A stretch of DNA of 64,000 nt from Diphasiastrum complanatum (Eukaryota; Streptophyta; Lycopodiopsida; Lycopodiales; Lycopodiaceae), in assembly GCA_029204225.1 (NCBI GenBank), contig CM055102.1:18278937-18342936 (forward strand), given 5' to 3'. Of this stretch, positions 11,401 through 23,787 are shown one piece after another. Made by a program: the position numbers and the translations under genes. Position 1 is the first letter of the stretch. Every line of letters begins with the position of its first letter. The notes under the pieces were generated by a model. It worked only from the letters and a program-made list of their open reading frames with translations. It was not told the DNA's origin and did no database searches.

Positions 11401-13784
11401 GCCTCTTCTAAAATTTAGCTTTCAATACAGAGCACTTTAAGTTTAATCACTTACTGGATCTATCAGTCTCAGGTTACACTCGTCATTCTTTCCTTCAGAG
11501 CCACAAGCTCCACGCTCATGTCGACTGCCCTCTACAACATCCTTCAAACCGTCCTTCCCCCTTGTATCAACAAGACCATGTTTGTTTTTCACATATCTCC
11601 TTAAAGGTGAACCTTCACTCAATTGATCAGCTTTGAGGCATAAAACCATGAACTCATTCAGAGGTTGCTCATCTTCTCCACAACTGCAAAATGATTGCTG
11701 AAGTTAAGATTCTTTGTATACGTATTGATTTTAAGTTTCACTGGCATGAGCTTTACCACTCGCGTGTTTGTTGTTGAAGATTGGCTCTCAAGAAATAATG
11801 TCTGTTCAAACGGCTATATAGAAACAATGTTCCTTTTCACATAGAAGATAAAAGAAAATAAATGCTTCTTTCAATCTTGAATCGCATCGTGAAAACTAGA
11901 AATCTTGCAGAGCTACCAATGAGCATGTTTGCCTACCCGCCATAGACCGCAATGTCATTGCCCGCAAGAACAGCGACATGCGAAAAACGACCCTGTGGGT
12001 TTGGACCAACTACATCTAGAAGAGTCCAAACACGGGAATCGACATCCAGCATCCAGACATCATTGTAATATGCTCTATCCCCAACACCTCCAAATATGTA
12101 CATCTGCACAAGTTCAATTCCCGATCATGTAAACTCAAGCAATCCTGATGATTACTGAGAGAGGTCTACCAAAGTGTACTATGCTCCGATTTCTCTCACA
12201 CCGAGGAAGTATGACTTTATAATTTATCTTTCTCTTGTATGTCCTCATTTGTGCCGCAGAACTCCTGGCATTTATCAGAGGAAATGAGATCCTCACCGAC
12301 CCACCACTCATTAGAGGACGAATTTAATACTGTAAAATTTGAATTTGAATTCGAATAAAATGGGTACTTGGAATATTTCCAAATGTGTTTTTTCTGGGAA
12401 GAAAAAGATGAGGTTCTGACCTTGTTGTCAAGGGTGACAGCAGCGTGCCCTGCACGCACTCCTGGCTGAATACCATCAGCCATCTCCAACTACATCACAA
12501 AGATGGCCAATCACATCCATTTAGATCCTCAAGAGTGCAAGTGCCTACATTTATCATTGATGGAAGCGAGGCAAGAATGCGAATAACCTTGAATCCAGGC
12601 TAGATGTGAGCAGGATCACAAACAAACGAAGTCATTCGTCAAAATACAATGCTATCTTGCCATGACTATGTGAGGCTTTATATTTGCATTACTCCCAGAA
12701 ATTGAAAGATTCGGATTTTCAGATGAACCAATGGGAAAGAGATAGATCAGAGATTTGCCTTAATCCAAGTCAATGTCTGCAGATCAAGGATGTCCAATTC
12801 TCCCAAATAGCGATCTCTACAGTCGCCACCGTATACGAACAGTTGATTCCCGATCGCCACTGCAGTGTGGCTGTCTCTGCAAGTGGGGAGCTTCCCCTTC
12901 ACTTGGGGTGATGTCCACTCCATGTTGTCCAGGTGAAGGATGTGCAAATCGTTGAGGTGGTTTCCATCTCCCTCTCCACTGCCTCCAAAGATAACAATTC
13001 TTTTGTCCCCGACGAGGGTAGCGCTGTGGCTCTCCCTCGGAGCTGGCGGATCTCCTTTTACACTCGGATGCGACCATGACTGCGCGGAGAGGTCAAGAAT
13101 GTAGACATCGTTGAATTTCTTGCTGCCGTTTGTGCCTCCGAAGATGATCATTCTCTGTCCCATGAGCACCGCGCTATGGCTGTCTCTGGTTTCGGGCTGG
13201 TGGCCTGTTGACGCAAGCGAGCTCCAGGCCATTGTTTTGAGGTCCAGAGTGAGGAGTTCGCGGAAATGAAGACCTCCGCAGCATCCCTGCAAATTGGGCA
13301 TTGCATAATAGCAGTTTGTTTCAGCATTGAAAACAAGATTCCAATAACATTTGTATGCACAGAATCCTTAGAATTAGTTTCGGTTGGCAATTTAGATGCC
13401 TCTCCACTCTCAATTACCTCACCATCCTTTTCCATTGAAGGAATCAATCTTCATACCATGCATGACAGCACGCATTTTTCTCGAACTGGTTACTGGAGTA
13501 TAGATCTCAATTGAATGAACAACTGTGAAAATCTGAGAGAAAAAGAGAAAGGTTGCTATACAAGAGCTAGTGCGAAGCTAGAGACATGGTATTCGGCAGG
13601 AAGAGGAGGAGCTGCCTAACTAGTTGCAAAGCTGGAAACTACGTACCCCGAAGATGTAGAGCTTTCCCTCACAGAAGCAAGCTGAATGGCCCCATCGCTC
13701 GGGAGCATCAGCTCCAGTTGTCTCTGGATACACCCACATTGGCCTCTTCCCTCCATTGTCCTCAGCTATCTGCGTGGAAGCCAT
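8478..13784 (-). CDS. Kelch-repeat protein (galactose-oxidase-like propeller), 9 exons, 938 aa
   Basis: Exons read from the minus strand: 13784-13647, 13286-12759, 12489-12421, 12103-11937, 11683-11455, 11253-10977, 10500-9956, 9505-9401, 9236-8478. Phases match at every junction; the total is 2817 nt with a stop at 8480-8478. Six kelch blades lie in the first 300 residues: ERWGHSACFCEGKLYIFGG, RDSHSAVLMGQRMIIFGG, RESHSATLVGDKRIVIFGG, RDSHTAVAIGNQLFVYGG, RAGHAAVTLDNKMYIFGG and RFSHVAVLAGNDIAVYGG. They should fold into a beta-propeller for protein binding. A basic, Ser/Gln-rich middle follows. Residues 652-686 hold VGSEVRGCVDGAFDSGYLM, which I recall as conserved near the C-terminus of plant proteins like Arabidopsis At2g36360 (function unknown). 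Intron 2 uses a GC donor (AAG|GCAAAT at 12758). An in-frame ATG at 13901 could add 39 residues; I chose 13784 because family members start shortly before the first blade. Confidence 0.88.
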
Positions 13785-15860
13785 GTTGCAAAATACTTCA
13801 CCAGCATTCCTTGCTCTACGTTTCTGCTTTAAGCAGCTCCATAGCTCTCTCACAAAACGCTGCAAAATATGAGCTGACACTGGACTGTGAATGTGATCCA
13901 TCCTCGAATGCCATCCACAAAAGCTATCAATTGAAGTGATTGAAGTCGTTAGCTTTCGCCATCCCTTGCGCAGTCACCAACCCTACGGATTCCAGCTCTG
14001 AGGATGGAAAACAACAAGCCAATGCCTCATCTGGGAAAGATTAGCACTCGGTATGCCGATCAAGGCATGGAGCTACGAAAACCATCAGAAGATGGCGATG
14101 AGAGAAGACTTAAGAAATAGTAAGTCTGACAAGCGTTCCAATCAACTGCAGGACACAGAGAGAAATATTGAAAGGCAGGAGGAAGAGCATCACATAGATA
14201 GAGAAGCTGGGGTAAGCTGCAGCTGGTGGATGGTGAAGAGCTACACGAGCAGCAACATGGGGACGCAGACAGCCAAAGCCATTCGATGAGGGTGTCGCCA
14301 TCTCAGCCCTGCGCAGTAGCCGTGCTGCTGCTACTGTACCGGGTTGGTGTCTAGTCTTTGCCTCTCTGATCTGCATGCAACGTGCATCACGCATCATCAT
14401 CCCTCTCCCACCCACCGCCATCGCTGCCCAATCCCTTCCCTTTCCAACACCTCATCAAATCCCACCTCCCATTACAAATCCAAGCTCAACCCAGTTCCTG
14501 CATCCATAGCTGTTGCTTATCAGATATAGTCAAAGTCTCCTGTCTTGATCTTTGAGCTTAATTCTGATCATCAATCAATCTATCCCTACTGCCCAATAGC
14601 ACTATTGATCATATAGTAATTCTTAGATTCTTCAAATCTGTTGCAGCTGAGTGAATGGCTGAATTTCCTTCTGGATTCAGATCAGAAGCCATGTGTTGTT
14701 GATAGACTAAAGCATTGACAATTTATATGATCTTAATATGTATATTTATCCACAATTTGTACAGCAGAATCAAAAAATCTCTTCAATGCTTCACCATACC
14801 CATGGATATATATAATAACCCTTTTGTTAGAGCCTGGATAACATGAAACCCTTCCTTCCTTTAGCACTTGCCAGCCTTCAATATATTGGAAAGATGTCAT
14901 ACATTGGAAATAGAATTTCAACAAAAATGTTGTGTGCTACACCGAAAGTCTGCCCAATTGTTTGTTTGGCTTTCATTGATGAATACATCATGATTTCCTT
15001 TTATGTAGAAACTACTTTTCTCAATTTTTTTAAGGATGTCCATACTCTAATTTTCAATGATAAGACCTTTTTAATTGATTTTTTGGTGGTATCATGAGAT
15101 CGTTTATTAGTACTTATTGTCTCTATATGATTCAAGCTTGTAGAGTGCTTATGAGTTGATTAGATCTTTTGAAGGTTCTTGGAATTGTTTTGTCGTAAGT
15201 CTTGTTATTGAATAGTGGACTTGGCCAACAATGGCATTGGTTTCGGCCTTCTTGATGTCTTTGAACTCAAAGATTTCTAGGTGGTCCTAGCAATTTAAGA
15301 TCCATGTTCTTGGCACTTTAGCAAACGAGGCTTCACCAATCAGTGAGACAATTTCCAGCCGTAAATATTGCCTCGAAGGGCATAATTAACTGTCCACCCT
15401 GAAATCTTTTGGCTTGTTTTCTTTATTTCTTAAATCATGGTTCCCGTGGGCCAGCATTGAAACGCACTATGGTATAAACCCACTCCTCAACATGGCACAA
15501 ACCCACATCCCATGAAATATTTAAGGGCTGATCACCTTTCCATGGCACCAACCCACAGCCCAAACAAAATTTAAGGGTGGATCACTTGGCATAAGTCACC
15601 TTTGCTCGTTCTTTTTCCCAAATTGCGCTCTGGAACTCTTGTTGTTCGGTCCCTTCGCTCTCTATTGATCATAGCATACGCTCTGAAGACCTTCCATGCT
15701 CTGCATAGATTGAGGGACATCAATTTTAGATTTTTGTTTTCAGGTAATGAATGTTTTTTGTAAATTTTTATTTCTCTTTAGATTTTTCTGAAGATTCATT
15801 GTAGGACTTATGCTTAGCATTAGTGGCCTCTAAAGTTGTGGTCAGTAGGGCTCCAATAAT
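13785..15860. other. Upstream region of the kelch gene; otherwise no gene seen
   Basis: Bases 13785-14450 are less AT-rich and probably include the 5' UTR and promoter of the minus-strand kelch gene. I cannot place a TATA box or start site with confidence. A 103-codon minus-strand frame (14110-14421) has no recognisable domain. From about 14550 to 15860 the sequence is AT-rich, with no coding potential I can support. Confidence 0.45.
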
Positions 15861-16428
15861 GCATCTTTAGCATATATCCCAATTTGACTTATGATGAGCA
15901 TGAGTCCTGTCATGTCCATGGCCAGTAAGTAGAATTCAGTATACTCTTATCTTGGATACACGGTACTCCAGTAAATCAAGCTGTTAGTTATGCCACGTCA
16001 TACTGGATGTGACCCGAAAGTAACTAATATCCTTGTGAGGCCCAGAACACACTAAATGGAGTTTAGACAAAGGTTTGGGACAGTCAAGGCATGTGCAGAG
16101 TTATCAATAGCAATTCTAATGAATAGTTGGTCCATGCTTAGGACTCTATTATAGGTGAATCTATGTATAGGGAACTTAGGGCTATGCATGGCTATGTGCC
16201 CAGGTTGCTTTTGGCTCTATATATTGAGGCCAAACTCGCCCTGCTCCTCATTGTGGTCATTGATTCATTGCCAAGGTTTCACTCTACCTTCATGCTTTCT
16301 ATTCCTTGGCTTGGGAGTGAAGCTTCTAGAGTTGATTGGTTGCTTCTACTTGGTTAAGTGGTTGCTCCATAGTGTGTTTTGCATTGTGTTTTGTCTTGTA
16401 AGCAGGATCTTAGGGAGCTTCCCTTACA
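15861..16428 (+). mobile_element. Candidate LTR 3' portion
   Basis: The stretch ends in CCCTTACA and is followed by a primer-binding-site-like TGGTATCAAAGC at 16430. A TATA-like CTCTATATATTG sits at about 16215, plausible for an LTR promoter. No second copy of this LTR is in the window, so the left edge is arbitrary and the call rests on the PBS junction. Confidence 0.4.
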
Positions 16429-16429
16429 T

Positions 16430-16441
16430 TGGTATCAAAGC
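16430..16441 (+). promoter_or_regulatory. Primer-binding site (initiator tRNA-Met type)
   Basis: TGGTATCAAAGC differs by one base from TGGTATCAGAGC, the complement of the 3' end of plant initiator tRNA-Met. The same variant occurs after the LTR at 52463. Confidence 0.55.
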
Positions 16442-19400
16442 AAGGCTTACGAAAATTGGAGAACATGGAGAAGGGCTACCTTTCTTCGAAATTTCAGATT
16501 GGATCATTGGAATCCTCTTCCAAGGTGGATAGCAAGGGTGAAAGTGGGTGTACTATCCCGGTTTCAATTTGCATGTTGCTAAGATCCATTACTCTTGGGA
16601 TTCTTTGTGGTTTTATGGATAATTGTCCTTGAAGGCCAATTTGTGATGTTTTTTTGGAGCTTTTTCTTGTGTAGATCAAATCTTTGATAGATCTGAAGTT
16701 TCCAGCAAGTGTACTTTCATTTTAGGATTCATTAATGATGAAATTAATGATGCATGCCGGTTCTTTCCAAGGATTTATGATTCTAGGCTATATTTTGGTC
16801 AAAATTGCTTGATTTTTCATGCTTTTTGGCACAAAATAGATAGTAAGAACCAAAATCCAGCAGGATCAGATCAATTAGATGGTTATAATGCTGTAAATTG
16901 GTTTTCATGTGTTAGATAAATAGTTGTATGTCATGAATTTCCACTTTATTGTGATGAAAAAATCGGAAAATAGTCAAAAATCATCATTTTTGCTTGTTTT
17001 TTTTCATAAAGTTGGATAGTAGTTGGCTGTAAAAACACCATGTAGAGCTTGTAAAGAGGTGAACCAGAGTTTTTTGAAGCTTTCTCTGAAGTTAGAGCCA
17101 AGAATTCCAGCAATTGAGCTTGTAGGAAGTCAAAAAAGTTCAAAAAAATGACCATTTTTGGTGATTTTTGGGGGATGGATCTCTCCAAATCCATAAGGAG
17201 ATCATTCTAGAATTATTTACAGCATGATTAGAATTTCGTTTTACCTTCCCAGCAAGCTATCAGACCTGTAAATTGATGGTCGGTGGCTTATGCACCATCT
17301 CCATCAAGTTTGAAGCTATTTTGACTTCTACAAATCAAGAAATATTTGTTCTCAGCCTATACTGCATCTTAGGATCTGTATGAATGCTATACGGAAGTCT
17401 AATTGATTGTTTAAGACTGTTGGTAGCATTAATTTTGGGCTGGAATGGGTGTTTGCACGTTCGTGCATGATTTTGTCTTGTGGAAATGCGCCCTACTACA
17501 GATTTTATGACACTCTGATCTCGCACGTGTGAAGTCTAGGTGGCAGGCCGCTGTGGCAAGCATCTTGTTCACTTGGTCTCCCTCTGTAGTGAGATTTACA
17601 GCACCTAGTTTGGTAACCTGTAGCCAAAGCTATGATCATCTGAAATTTTGCAGTTTTGTGAGTAAAATTGGCAAAATTTGAAATTGTTCAGATTGCATGC
17701 TAGTCATTTCCCTAATTTGTAGTATTGTGCTTGCATGGATTGGTTGCATGCTGATTCTCAAAGTGATTCTGACATGCATGATGGATTTACAATCGATTTG
17801 AGTGGTCATAAGCGTGTGCTCTGACAGTTGGGTCACAAATCAGTGATATTGGCTGACAAATTCCATAAAACTAAAGTTTACATAAAAAATTTCGGAATGA
17901 CATTTTGTGACTGATATAGTGTGCTTTGCATACCAGTTTGACATTGGGTTGGTAACATTAAGAATCGGACAGTGTTTCGATTTTTCTTTCTACTAACAGT
18001 ATTTTCGTCAGAATTTTCGAATTACGTAAAATAAAGCAAAAATTGAGTTTTCCGAAAAAATCGAAATTTTGGTCATTTTTTCCGTTATCTATGGAATCGG
18101 TTTAGATTAGTGAATCGATTAAATTGAGCTTATTAGTCAGAATTGGCCACAATGTTTTCACTAAGTCTAAATTATTTTCCGGTGATAGATAAGTTAAAAT
18201 TGACAAAAGGAACCACAATGAAATTGCCGACAGTTTTTACTGTACTGTCATTTTTTAGCTTTTGGAGTTGGGAACTCCTAGATTGAAAGTTAAAATTTGA
18301 AAAAAAAAAAATTGTTGAATTTCAATTTGATTAAAATTTGAAATTAGTTACTTGTCTAATAATTTTCTAATCGCTAGAAATCAGTCAAGTGAACGTTTGT
18401 GCAAGATACTCGTCAAATTTAAATTAAAATCGTCAAACAATATGAAATGACCAAGTTGAATGAGTGGCAATAGTATTCTTTATCTAATCAATAAATCTGA
18501 CAGGATACGGTTCAAGGATTATTGAAATCCCATTCATGTAATTTCATATTCTGTGTTTGGATAGGTTTTGTCAATATTAACGGAGTAATGTCAAAACCAG
18601 TCAATAAAAAAGAAAAACAGTCCAATTTTATTGGAAAATTTGTAATAATAGGAATTACATAACTGATTTCATTTCCAATAAAATCCTATGGTGAATTATA
18701 TTCAAAAGATCAAACTAGTACTGTTTCACATACTAGTAAATGATTTTTGATATATCAGATATTCAACCCAAGTATAGGACATAAATGAAATTGTTTTAGA
18801 TTTTTCCCTACAGTAATTAATTTTTAAACCATTTACTAATGTCGTTACGTCTTCTTGGTACCTTAGCTGAAATAGATTTTTAGAGAACTGAAAATTCTGA
18901 GGGAAGAAGAGTGGACATCAGAGGTAGTAAGTGTGATCGGAAAATGTATTTCACAGTTAGGATTTCGGTAATCCCTATAAATAATTACTTAATACTGGAT
19001 ATTAATTTCTTGGATTAAATTCATTTAATTGAATTGATAAATGTTATCTTTGCAACCATTGAGTTATCCGTAGTTTTGGTGTCAATTGTGATGTTAGAAG
19101 GGGAATCTGATACGTGGATTACATTGGATCTGTTAGTTCGGTGAAGCTTGTCCCTAGTTTTGATGCATCAGTAGGGTTTCGAAGCTTATAGCTAACCTGG
19201 AAGGATCAAAATGTGATGTGGAACCATGTTAATTCTTCTGTTTAAATCACAAGATCATATGTGGATTTGAGGTATCCATCTGATAGGCATGCCTGTCTTA
19301 GAGTTTTCCCGGATATCTTATTTACTCATGAGAAATAGGAAATATTTTGTAGCTGAGTTACAAGATCTCAGTGAGATATATGTGAGTAACATATGTGGTC

Positions 19401-19621
19401 GAGGAAGAACTTATTCTGAGCGAGAACTTATGCAAACTGGGATATAAGTCAAACTCAGAATAAGTCCTCTCTGAGCATAAGAGGTGTTAGGAAGACCTTA
19501 CCATGGGTATTGGTCATTTTTCTAGACTTTGGTGTGAAAGTACTGTACTTTTGGACCATAAATGGATCTTAAAAAGATCCACAAGAGTGATTGGATATTT
19601 GCTTAACAATCTACCAAAAAA
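16442..19621. other. Non-coding, AT-rich, retrotransposon-leader-like stretch
   Basis: About 3 kb without a supportable open frame. Its style (many TTTTGG, AAAATTTGG and TGATTTTTGG phrases) resembles the non-coding stretch at 41410-41870 and the untranslated leaders of plant LTR elements. No gag or pol motif is visible up to the edge of copia copy B. It could be an LTR element that lost its coding part, or decayed sequence. Confidence 0.4.
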
Positions 19622-20047
19622 CTATGATTGGGATGATTGGTTATCACAATAGATGATAGGAACCTCTTCCTCAATGACATGAAGCTCTACCAACAGCCTC
19701 TTGATCCATAAGACCTCCTTGCATGTTGATGTCAAGGCCAGATAGTCAGATTCTGTGGAAGATAAGGAAATTGTAACTTGCTTTTTGAAAAGCCATGATA
19801 CTATTCCATCACATAAGGTGTCAAATGCACTTGTTGACTTTTTGTTACCTACAAAATCCGAGTCACTATAGGCTCTTAAGCCAAGATTAGTCCCACTATA
19901 CAATACGCCAAAATTCTTAGTTGATGAGATGTATCTAAGAACTCTTTTGGCCATCTTCCAATGTGATATGAAAGGAATTTGCATGAATTGGCTTAATTTT
20001 CCCACACTATAACTAAGATCAGATCTAGTTATAGTTAAGTATATCAA
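19622..20047 (-). pseudogene. Copia RNase H fragment (copy B)
   Basis: Reads TRSDLSYSVGKLSQFMQIP, then the RNase H motifs SDSDFVGN, SSTESDYLALTSTCKEVLW and IIYCDNQS. The final catalytic region and polyprotein end are absent. A frame break separates it from the RT upstream at about 20050-20122. Confidence 0.85.
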
Positions 20048-20122
20048 GGAGCCTATAATCCTTCTATATAAAGTGATGTCCTCAAAAAATGCTTCATCAT
20101 CATCAATAGATGCTTTTACATC

Positions 20123-20755
20123 TTACTCCATTGGAGTCTCAATGCCTTTACAATTTTTCATTCCAAATCTATCTAGGATGGATGTAGAATATTTAGATTG
20201 ACAAATAAAACTAAAATCACATCCTTTTATGACTTCTATTCCTAGAATGAAGCTTAATAGGCCGAGATCTACCATTTTAAACTCTTTAGATAATGCAATT
20301 TTTACATCTCTTATTCCATCTAGATCAGTTCCACTCAAAATAACGTCATCAACATACAATACAGGGATAATGATCTTCCCATCATGAAATCTTATGTACA
20401 ATGATGGATCATAAGCACTTAAAAAAAAGTTGATGGAGATAAGGAAAGAGTTTAGCCTAGAGTACCATGCTCTAGGTGCTTGCTTGAGTCCATAAAGACT
20501 CTTCTTCAAAAAACACACCTTTCTTTGACGATTTTCTCTAATGAAGCCCTCGGGTTTCATCATGTAGATCTCTTCCTCCAAGTAGCCATTGAGGAAGGTA
20601 TTTGTAAAATCAAGTTGGAATAGCTCCGAATTGAAGGTAGTTGCAAGACTTATGATCATTCTAATTGTAGCAATCTTAGCCACATGAGCAAAAAGCTTGC
20701 AAGGCTCTTGAGGTGGATCCTCAAGCTCTTCATCACTTTGAAGCTCCTCCTCCAT
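20123..20755 (-). pseudogene. Copia RT with N-terminal deletion (copy B)
   Basis: Starts in the acidic linker MEEELQSDEELEDPPQEP and jumps directly into FAHVAKIATIRMIIS. The first RT block (KARLVAKGF in copy A) is missing. The palm box LYVDDVILSGTDLDG is intact. Confidence 0.88.
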
Positions 20756-20774
20756 CTTAGCATGGTCTTTGGCA

Positions 20775-21895
20775 TCAAGATGATTTCACAAGCATGTCCT
20801 TCAAAAAAATAACATCCCTACTCACTATTACTTTCTTAGTGATGGGATTGAAGACTCTATATCCTTTGTTATTCTCACTATATCCCACAAAGATGCCTTT
20901 GATGGAGGTTGCATCATCCTTCTTCCTTGTATCCAAGGACCGGTGTACATAGCAAGTGGATCCAAAAATATTTAGATCCATGAGATTTAGCTTGTCTCCA
21001 AATAGAGCTTCATATGGTGTGATTCCTCCAATGGCTTGGTTGAGCAATCTATTGCATAAGAAATTAGCACATGTGATTGCTTCACCCCAAAATGGTTTGG
21101 GTAGAGAAGCATCTAGCCTTAAGCCTTTAGCACACTCACAAAGAGATCTATTTCTCCTCTCGGCCACTCCATTTTGTTGAGGGGTATATGGACATGACAA
21201 CTCCCTCTTAATGCCATTAGAACTACAAAACTCTATCAACTTATTGGAGATATATTCACCTCCATTATCACTTCTTAATACCTTGATCTTGGTACTAGGT
21301 TGATTTTCTACAAGAGTTTTGAACTTTACAAATGAATCAAACACCATAGATTTACAAGACAAGAGGTAAATCCAAAAATATCTAGATTGATCATCAATGA
21401 ATATTACATAGTACTTGGCAATACCATTAGATTCTTAAGAGAAACTATGAACATCCGAATGGATGATTTCAAAAGGAACTCGAGTGTTAGATCTTGATGT
21501 AGATCTAGAGAAAGGTAGCTTATGATCCTTTGAGAGGCAACAAGCCTCACAATGCTTTCCAAACTTTGACAATTGTTGGGGAGGCCAAGTGCAAGCTCCT
21601 TTGCACACATTGTTTCCATAGCTTTGAAGTTGGGGTGGCCCAACCTTGTGTGCCATAGCTCCACATTACAGATCTCCACCTTTGCCAAATTCACACTCTT
21701 CATTGCAACATTAGCATCTAGTTTAAACAATCTACCTTGTTTAAAACCCTTTGCTATGCATTCATCATTCTTAAGGATGGAATAAACTCCATGCTTAAAT
21801 TGTACATCTAGGCCATTATCCATTAATTGGCCAACACTTAACAAATTCTTGGTTAACTTAAGTACAAAAAGGACATTTTCAAGATTCATATGCAA
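20775..21895 (-). pseudogene. Copia pre-integrase and integrase (copy B)
   Basis: Frame 21895-21404 has NLLSVGQLMDNGLDV and LWHTRLGHPNF. Frame 21362-20775 has the integrase core with SDNGGEY, CPYTPQQNGVAERRNRS (catalytic Glu) and the C-terminal GIFVGYSENNKGYRVFNP. The core here is a single open frame, unlike copy A. A break near 21390 separates the two parts. Confidence 0.88.
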
Positions 21896-22200
21896 TGGAA
21901 TGGTTCACTAGCTATAAAGATAAATCTTTTTACATCATTATAAGAGAGTAAAGTGAAAAAATAGTCCTTTTGGAAAGTCATGTGGGAGCTAGCCCCACTA
22001 TCAATCCACCAAGAATCATTGGTGTTGCACTTTGATGATGGTGATGTGTTGAAAACCATCAAAAAACCATCAAGGATGATTCTTCTTTCATCCTCCTCCT
22101 CTTGATGTGCAATGTTGCTTTGCTTGTTCTCTTGTGCCTTCTTCTTTTTGCGACATTTTGATGCAAAATGCCTTTTCTTGCCACAAAAAAAGCATTTCAA
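21886..22200 (-). pseudogene. Copia zinc knuckle and protease start (copy B)
   Basis: CFFCGKKRHFASKC is a CCHC knuckle; it is followed by SWWIDSGASSHMTFQ with the protease Asp. Gag proper upstream is not recognisable. Confidence 0.82.
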
Positions 22201-23513
22201 CTTTGATTTGTCCTTCTTGCCCTTTGAGCTTGATCCTTCAAATTATATATCCAATGCTTTTTATTATTATTGAGCTATTGTGTTTGTGTCAAAGAACTTT
22301 AATGTCTCAATTCCTTTGTCGCAAGTTTGCAATACAATACTGCAACATAAACCTATCATTTAACACATACTTCAAGAGATTATTAATAGCATGAAATCAA
22401 AGATGTTTGAATTTCATGTAATTTCAAATGCCAGTGTTTGATGAATAGATAGGAAAACATTGTATCAAACAAGTCATTTGACGCTTTTGCGACACACATG
22501 GATCTTCATGTCAATAGGCTAAGGCTACTAAAGCCAAATGGAAGTAGTCTTATTGGACTTTGTATAAATTGTTGTCTCCCTCTCCTTTCCAAGTTTAAAA
22601 GTAATATGGCATGTAAATGATCAAGATTCTTGTTGTTACAAGGAGATACAATAAAATTGAATACATTACAATGAACAAACAAACTATTGAGCTCTCTTTG
22701 AAATTCTTCCATGTGGTTCTTTATGCACAAATACAACTAGAAGCACACTTTGGAATAGATGGCATTTGTCCATGTTGATGGGCTGATATGCTTATACATA
22801 CATTGCCATGATCATAAGCCATGAATCATATTGGAGTCTTTGGTTCAACATGATGTCATCCAATTGCCATGAAAGTCCTTGTAATGATATCTTTTTGGTG
22901 ACTTAATCCTTTTGTTGAGGAAGAAAGTTGTGGCATATTCTTACAATGGATATTTCATACCTAATTTGGAAAGCTAGGAACTAGAAACATTTTTAATATG
23001 ATCTAATTTTGAACTTTCATTACTATTACGCACACAACCAAAGCACAAAATTTCATATATCAAATATACATCTTTAATATTAAGTTCAAGGATTCAAAGA
23101 AATTGGTAAAACCGCATTGAGAAATTATTAACTAGATGAGGAAAATTAGCAAGCATGACAGTATGCATAATGCTAGTCTTTCTTATAAGGTTTCTTTGTC
23201 CACTTGGAATCCCGTACAAATGGACAAGTACAGAAGGTGAAGGAAATCTTTGATATGAAATCCTGCAAAATCCGTGGGTGCACTTTGGAGGCGTTACCCA
23301 AAAAAACATTCAAGTAGAAGAAGCTTGATAGCTTTCATCTTATTATGGATTTCTTGTGGCAAACTAAAAATTAAGTTATTCAGATTCACAAAAGTAAATG
23401 ATTCATTCAATATATGACGAGCATGTGTAAATCTCAGAAAATTTGAAAATCCATGTCACAGATAACTAGACCTGATCTGACAACAATGACCACAGCAAGT
23501 TTTGAATGTCATT

Positions 23514-23787
23514 AAGTTCAGAACACATACATAAACTTTTGCTTCTTCTGCAGACTTGACTTTAATTGTCAATACGACTGTCACACTCAACAGCATTTGA
23601 CCTCGCCTAGTCTTATTGATTCCCACTTGTGTCTAAGTCATGAAAACGATAAGTTCAGAACACATACATAAACTTTTGCTTCTTCTGCAGACTTGACTTC
23701 AATTTGTCAATATGACTGTCACACTCAACAGCATCTGACCCTTGCCTAGTCTTATTGATTCCCACTTGTGTCTAAGTCATGAAAACA
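23514..23787. repeat. Tandem duplication, 137-bp unit, two copies
   Basis: Unit one 23514-23650 and unit two 23651-23787 both start AAGTTCAGAACACATACATA and end in GTCATGAAAAC. They differ by a few substitutions and one small indel. The pair lies about 0.5 kb downstream of the SEC14-like gene's stop codon. Confidence 0.88.

Larger units (their letters stand above)
19622..23077 (-). mobile_element. Copia element copy B (inverted relative to copy A)
   Basis: Reading the minus strand from 23077 gives the same body as copy A: non-coding start, zinc knuckle CFFCGKKRHFASKC, protease WWIDSGASSHMTF, pre-integrase, integrase, RT, RNase H. Protein segments are nearly identical to copy A (for example DTRKKDDATSIKGIFVGYSE). 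Relative to copy A it lacks about 360 bases spanning the start of RT (PPQEP is joined to FAHVAK). It extends further into RNase H, ending at YCDNQS near 19626. No LTRs are seen. Both copies are pseudo-elements. Confidence 0.9.

Noticed and set aside
12817-13077. Alternative frames across kelch exon 2
   Set aside because: Shadow frames of the GC-richer kelch exon; the kelch frame carries the conserved motifs.
13586-13939. 117-codon plus-strand frame over kelch exon 1
   Set aside because: It is antisense to the conserved kelch start region. The kelch phase and motifs explain the openness.
14110-14421. 103-codon minus-strand frame upstream of the kelch gene as a separate small gene or 5' exon
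   Set aside because: The hydrophobic end resembles a membrane segment, but no splice sites join it in phase to exon 1 and no homology is recognised.
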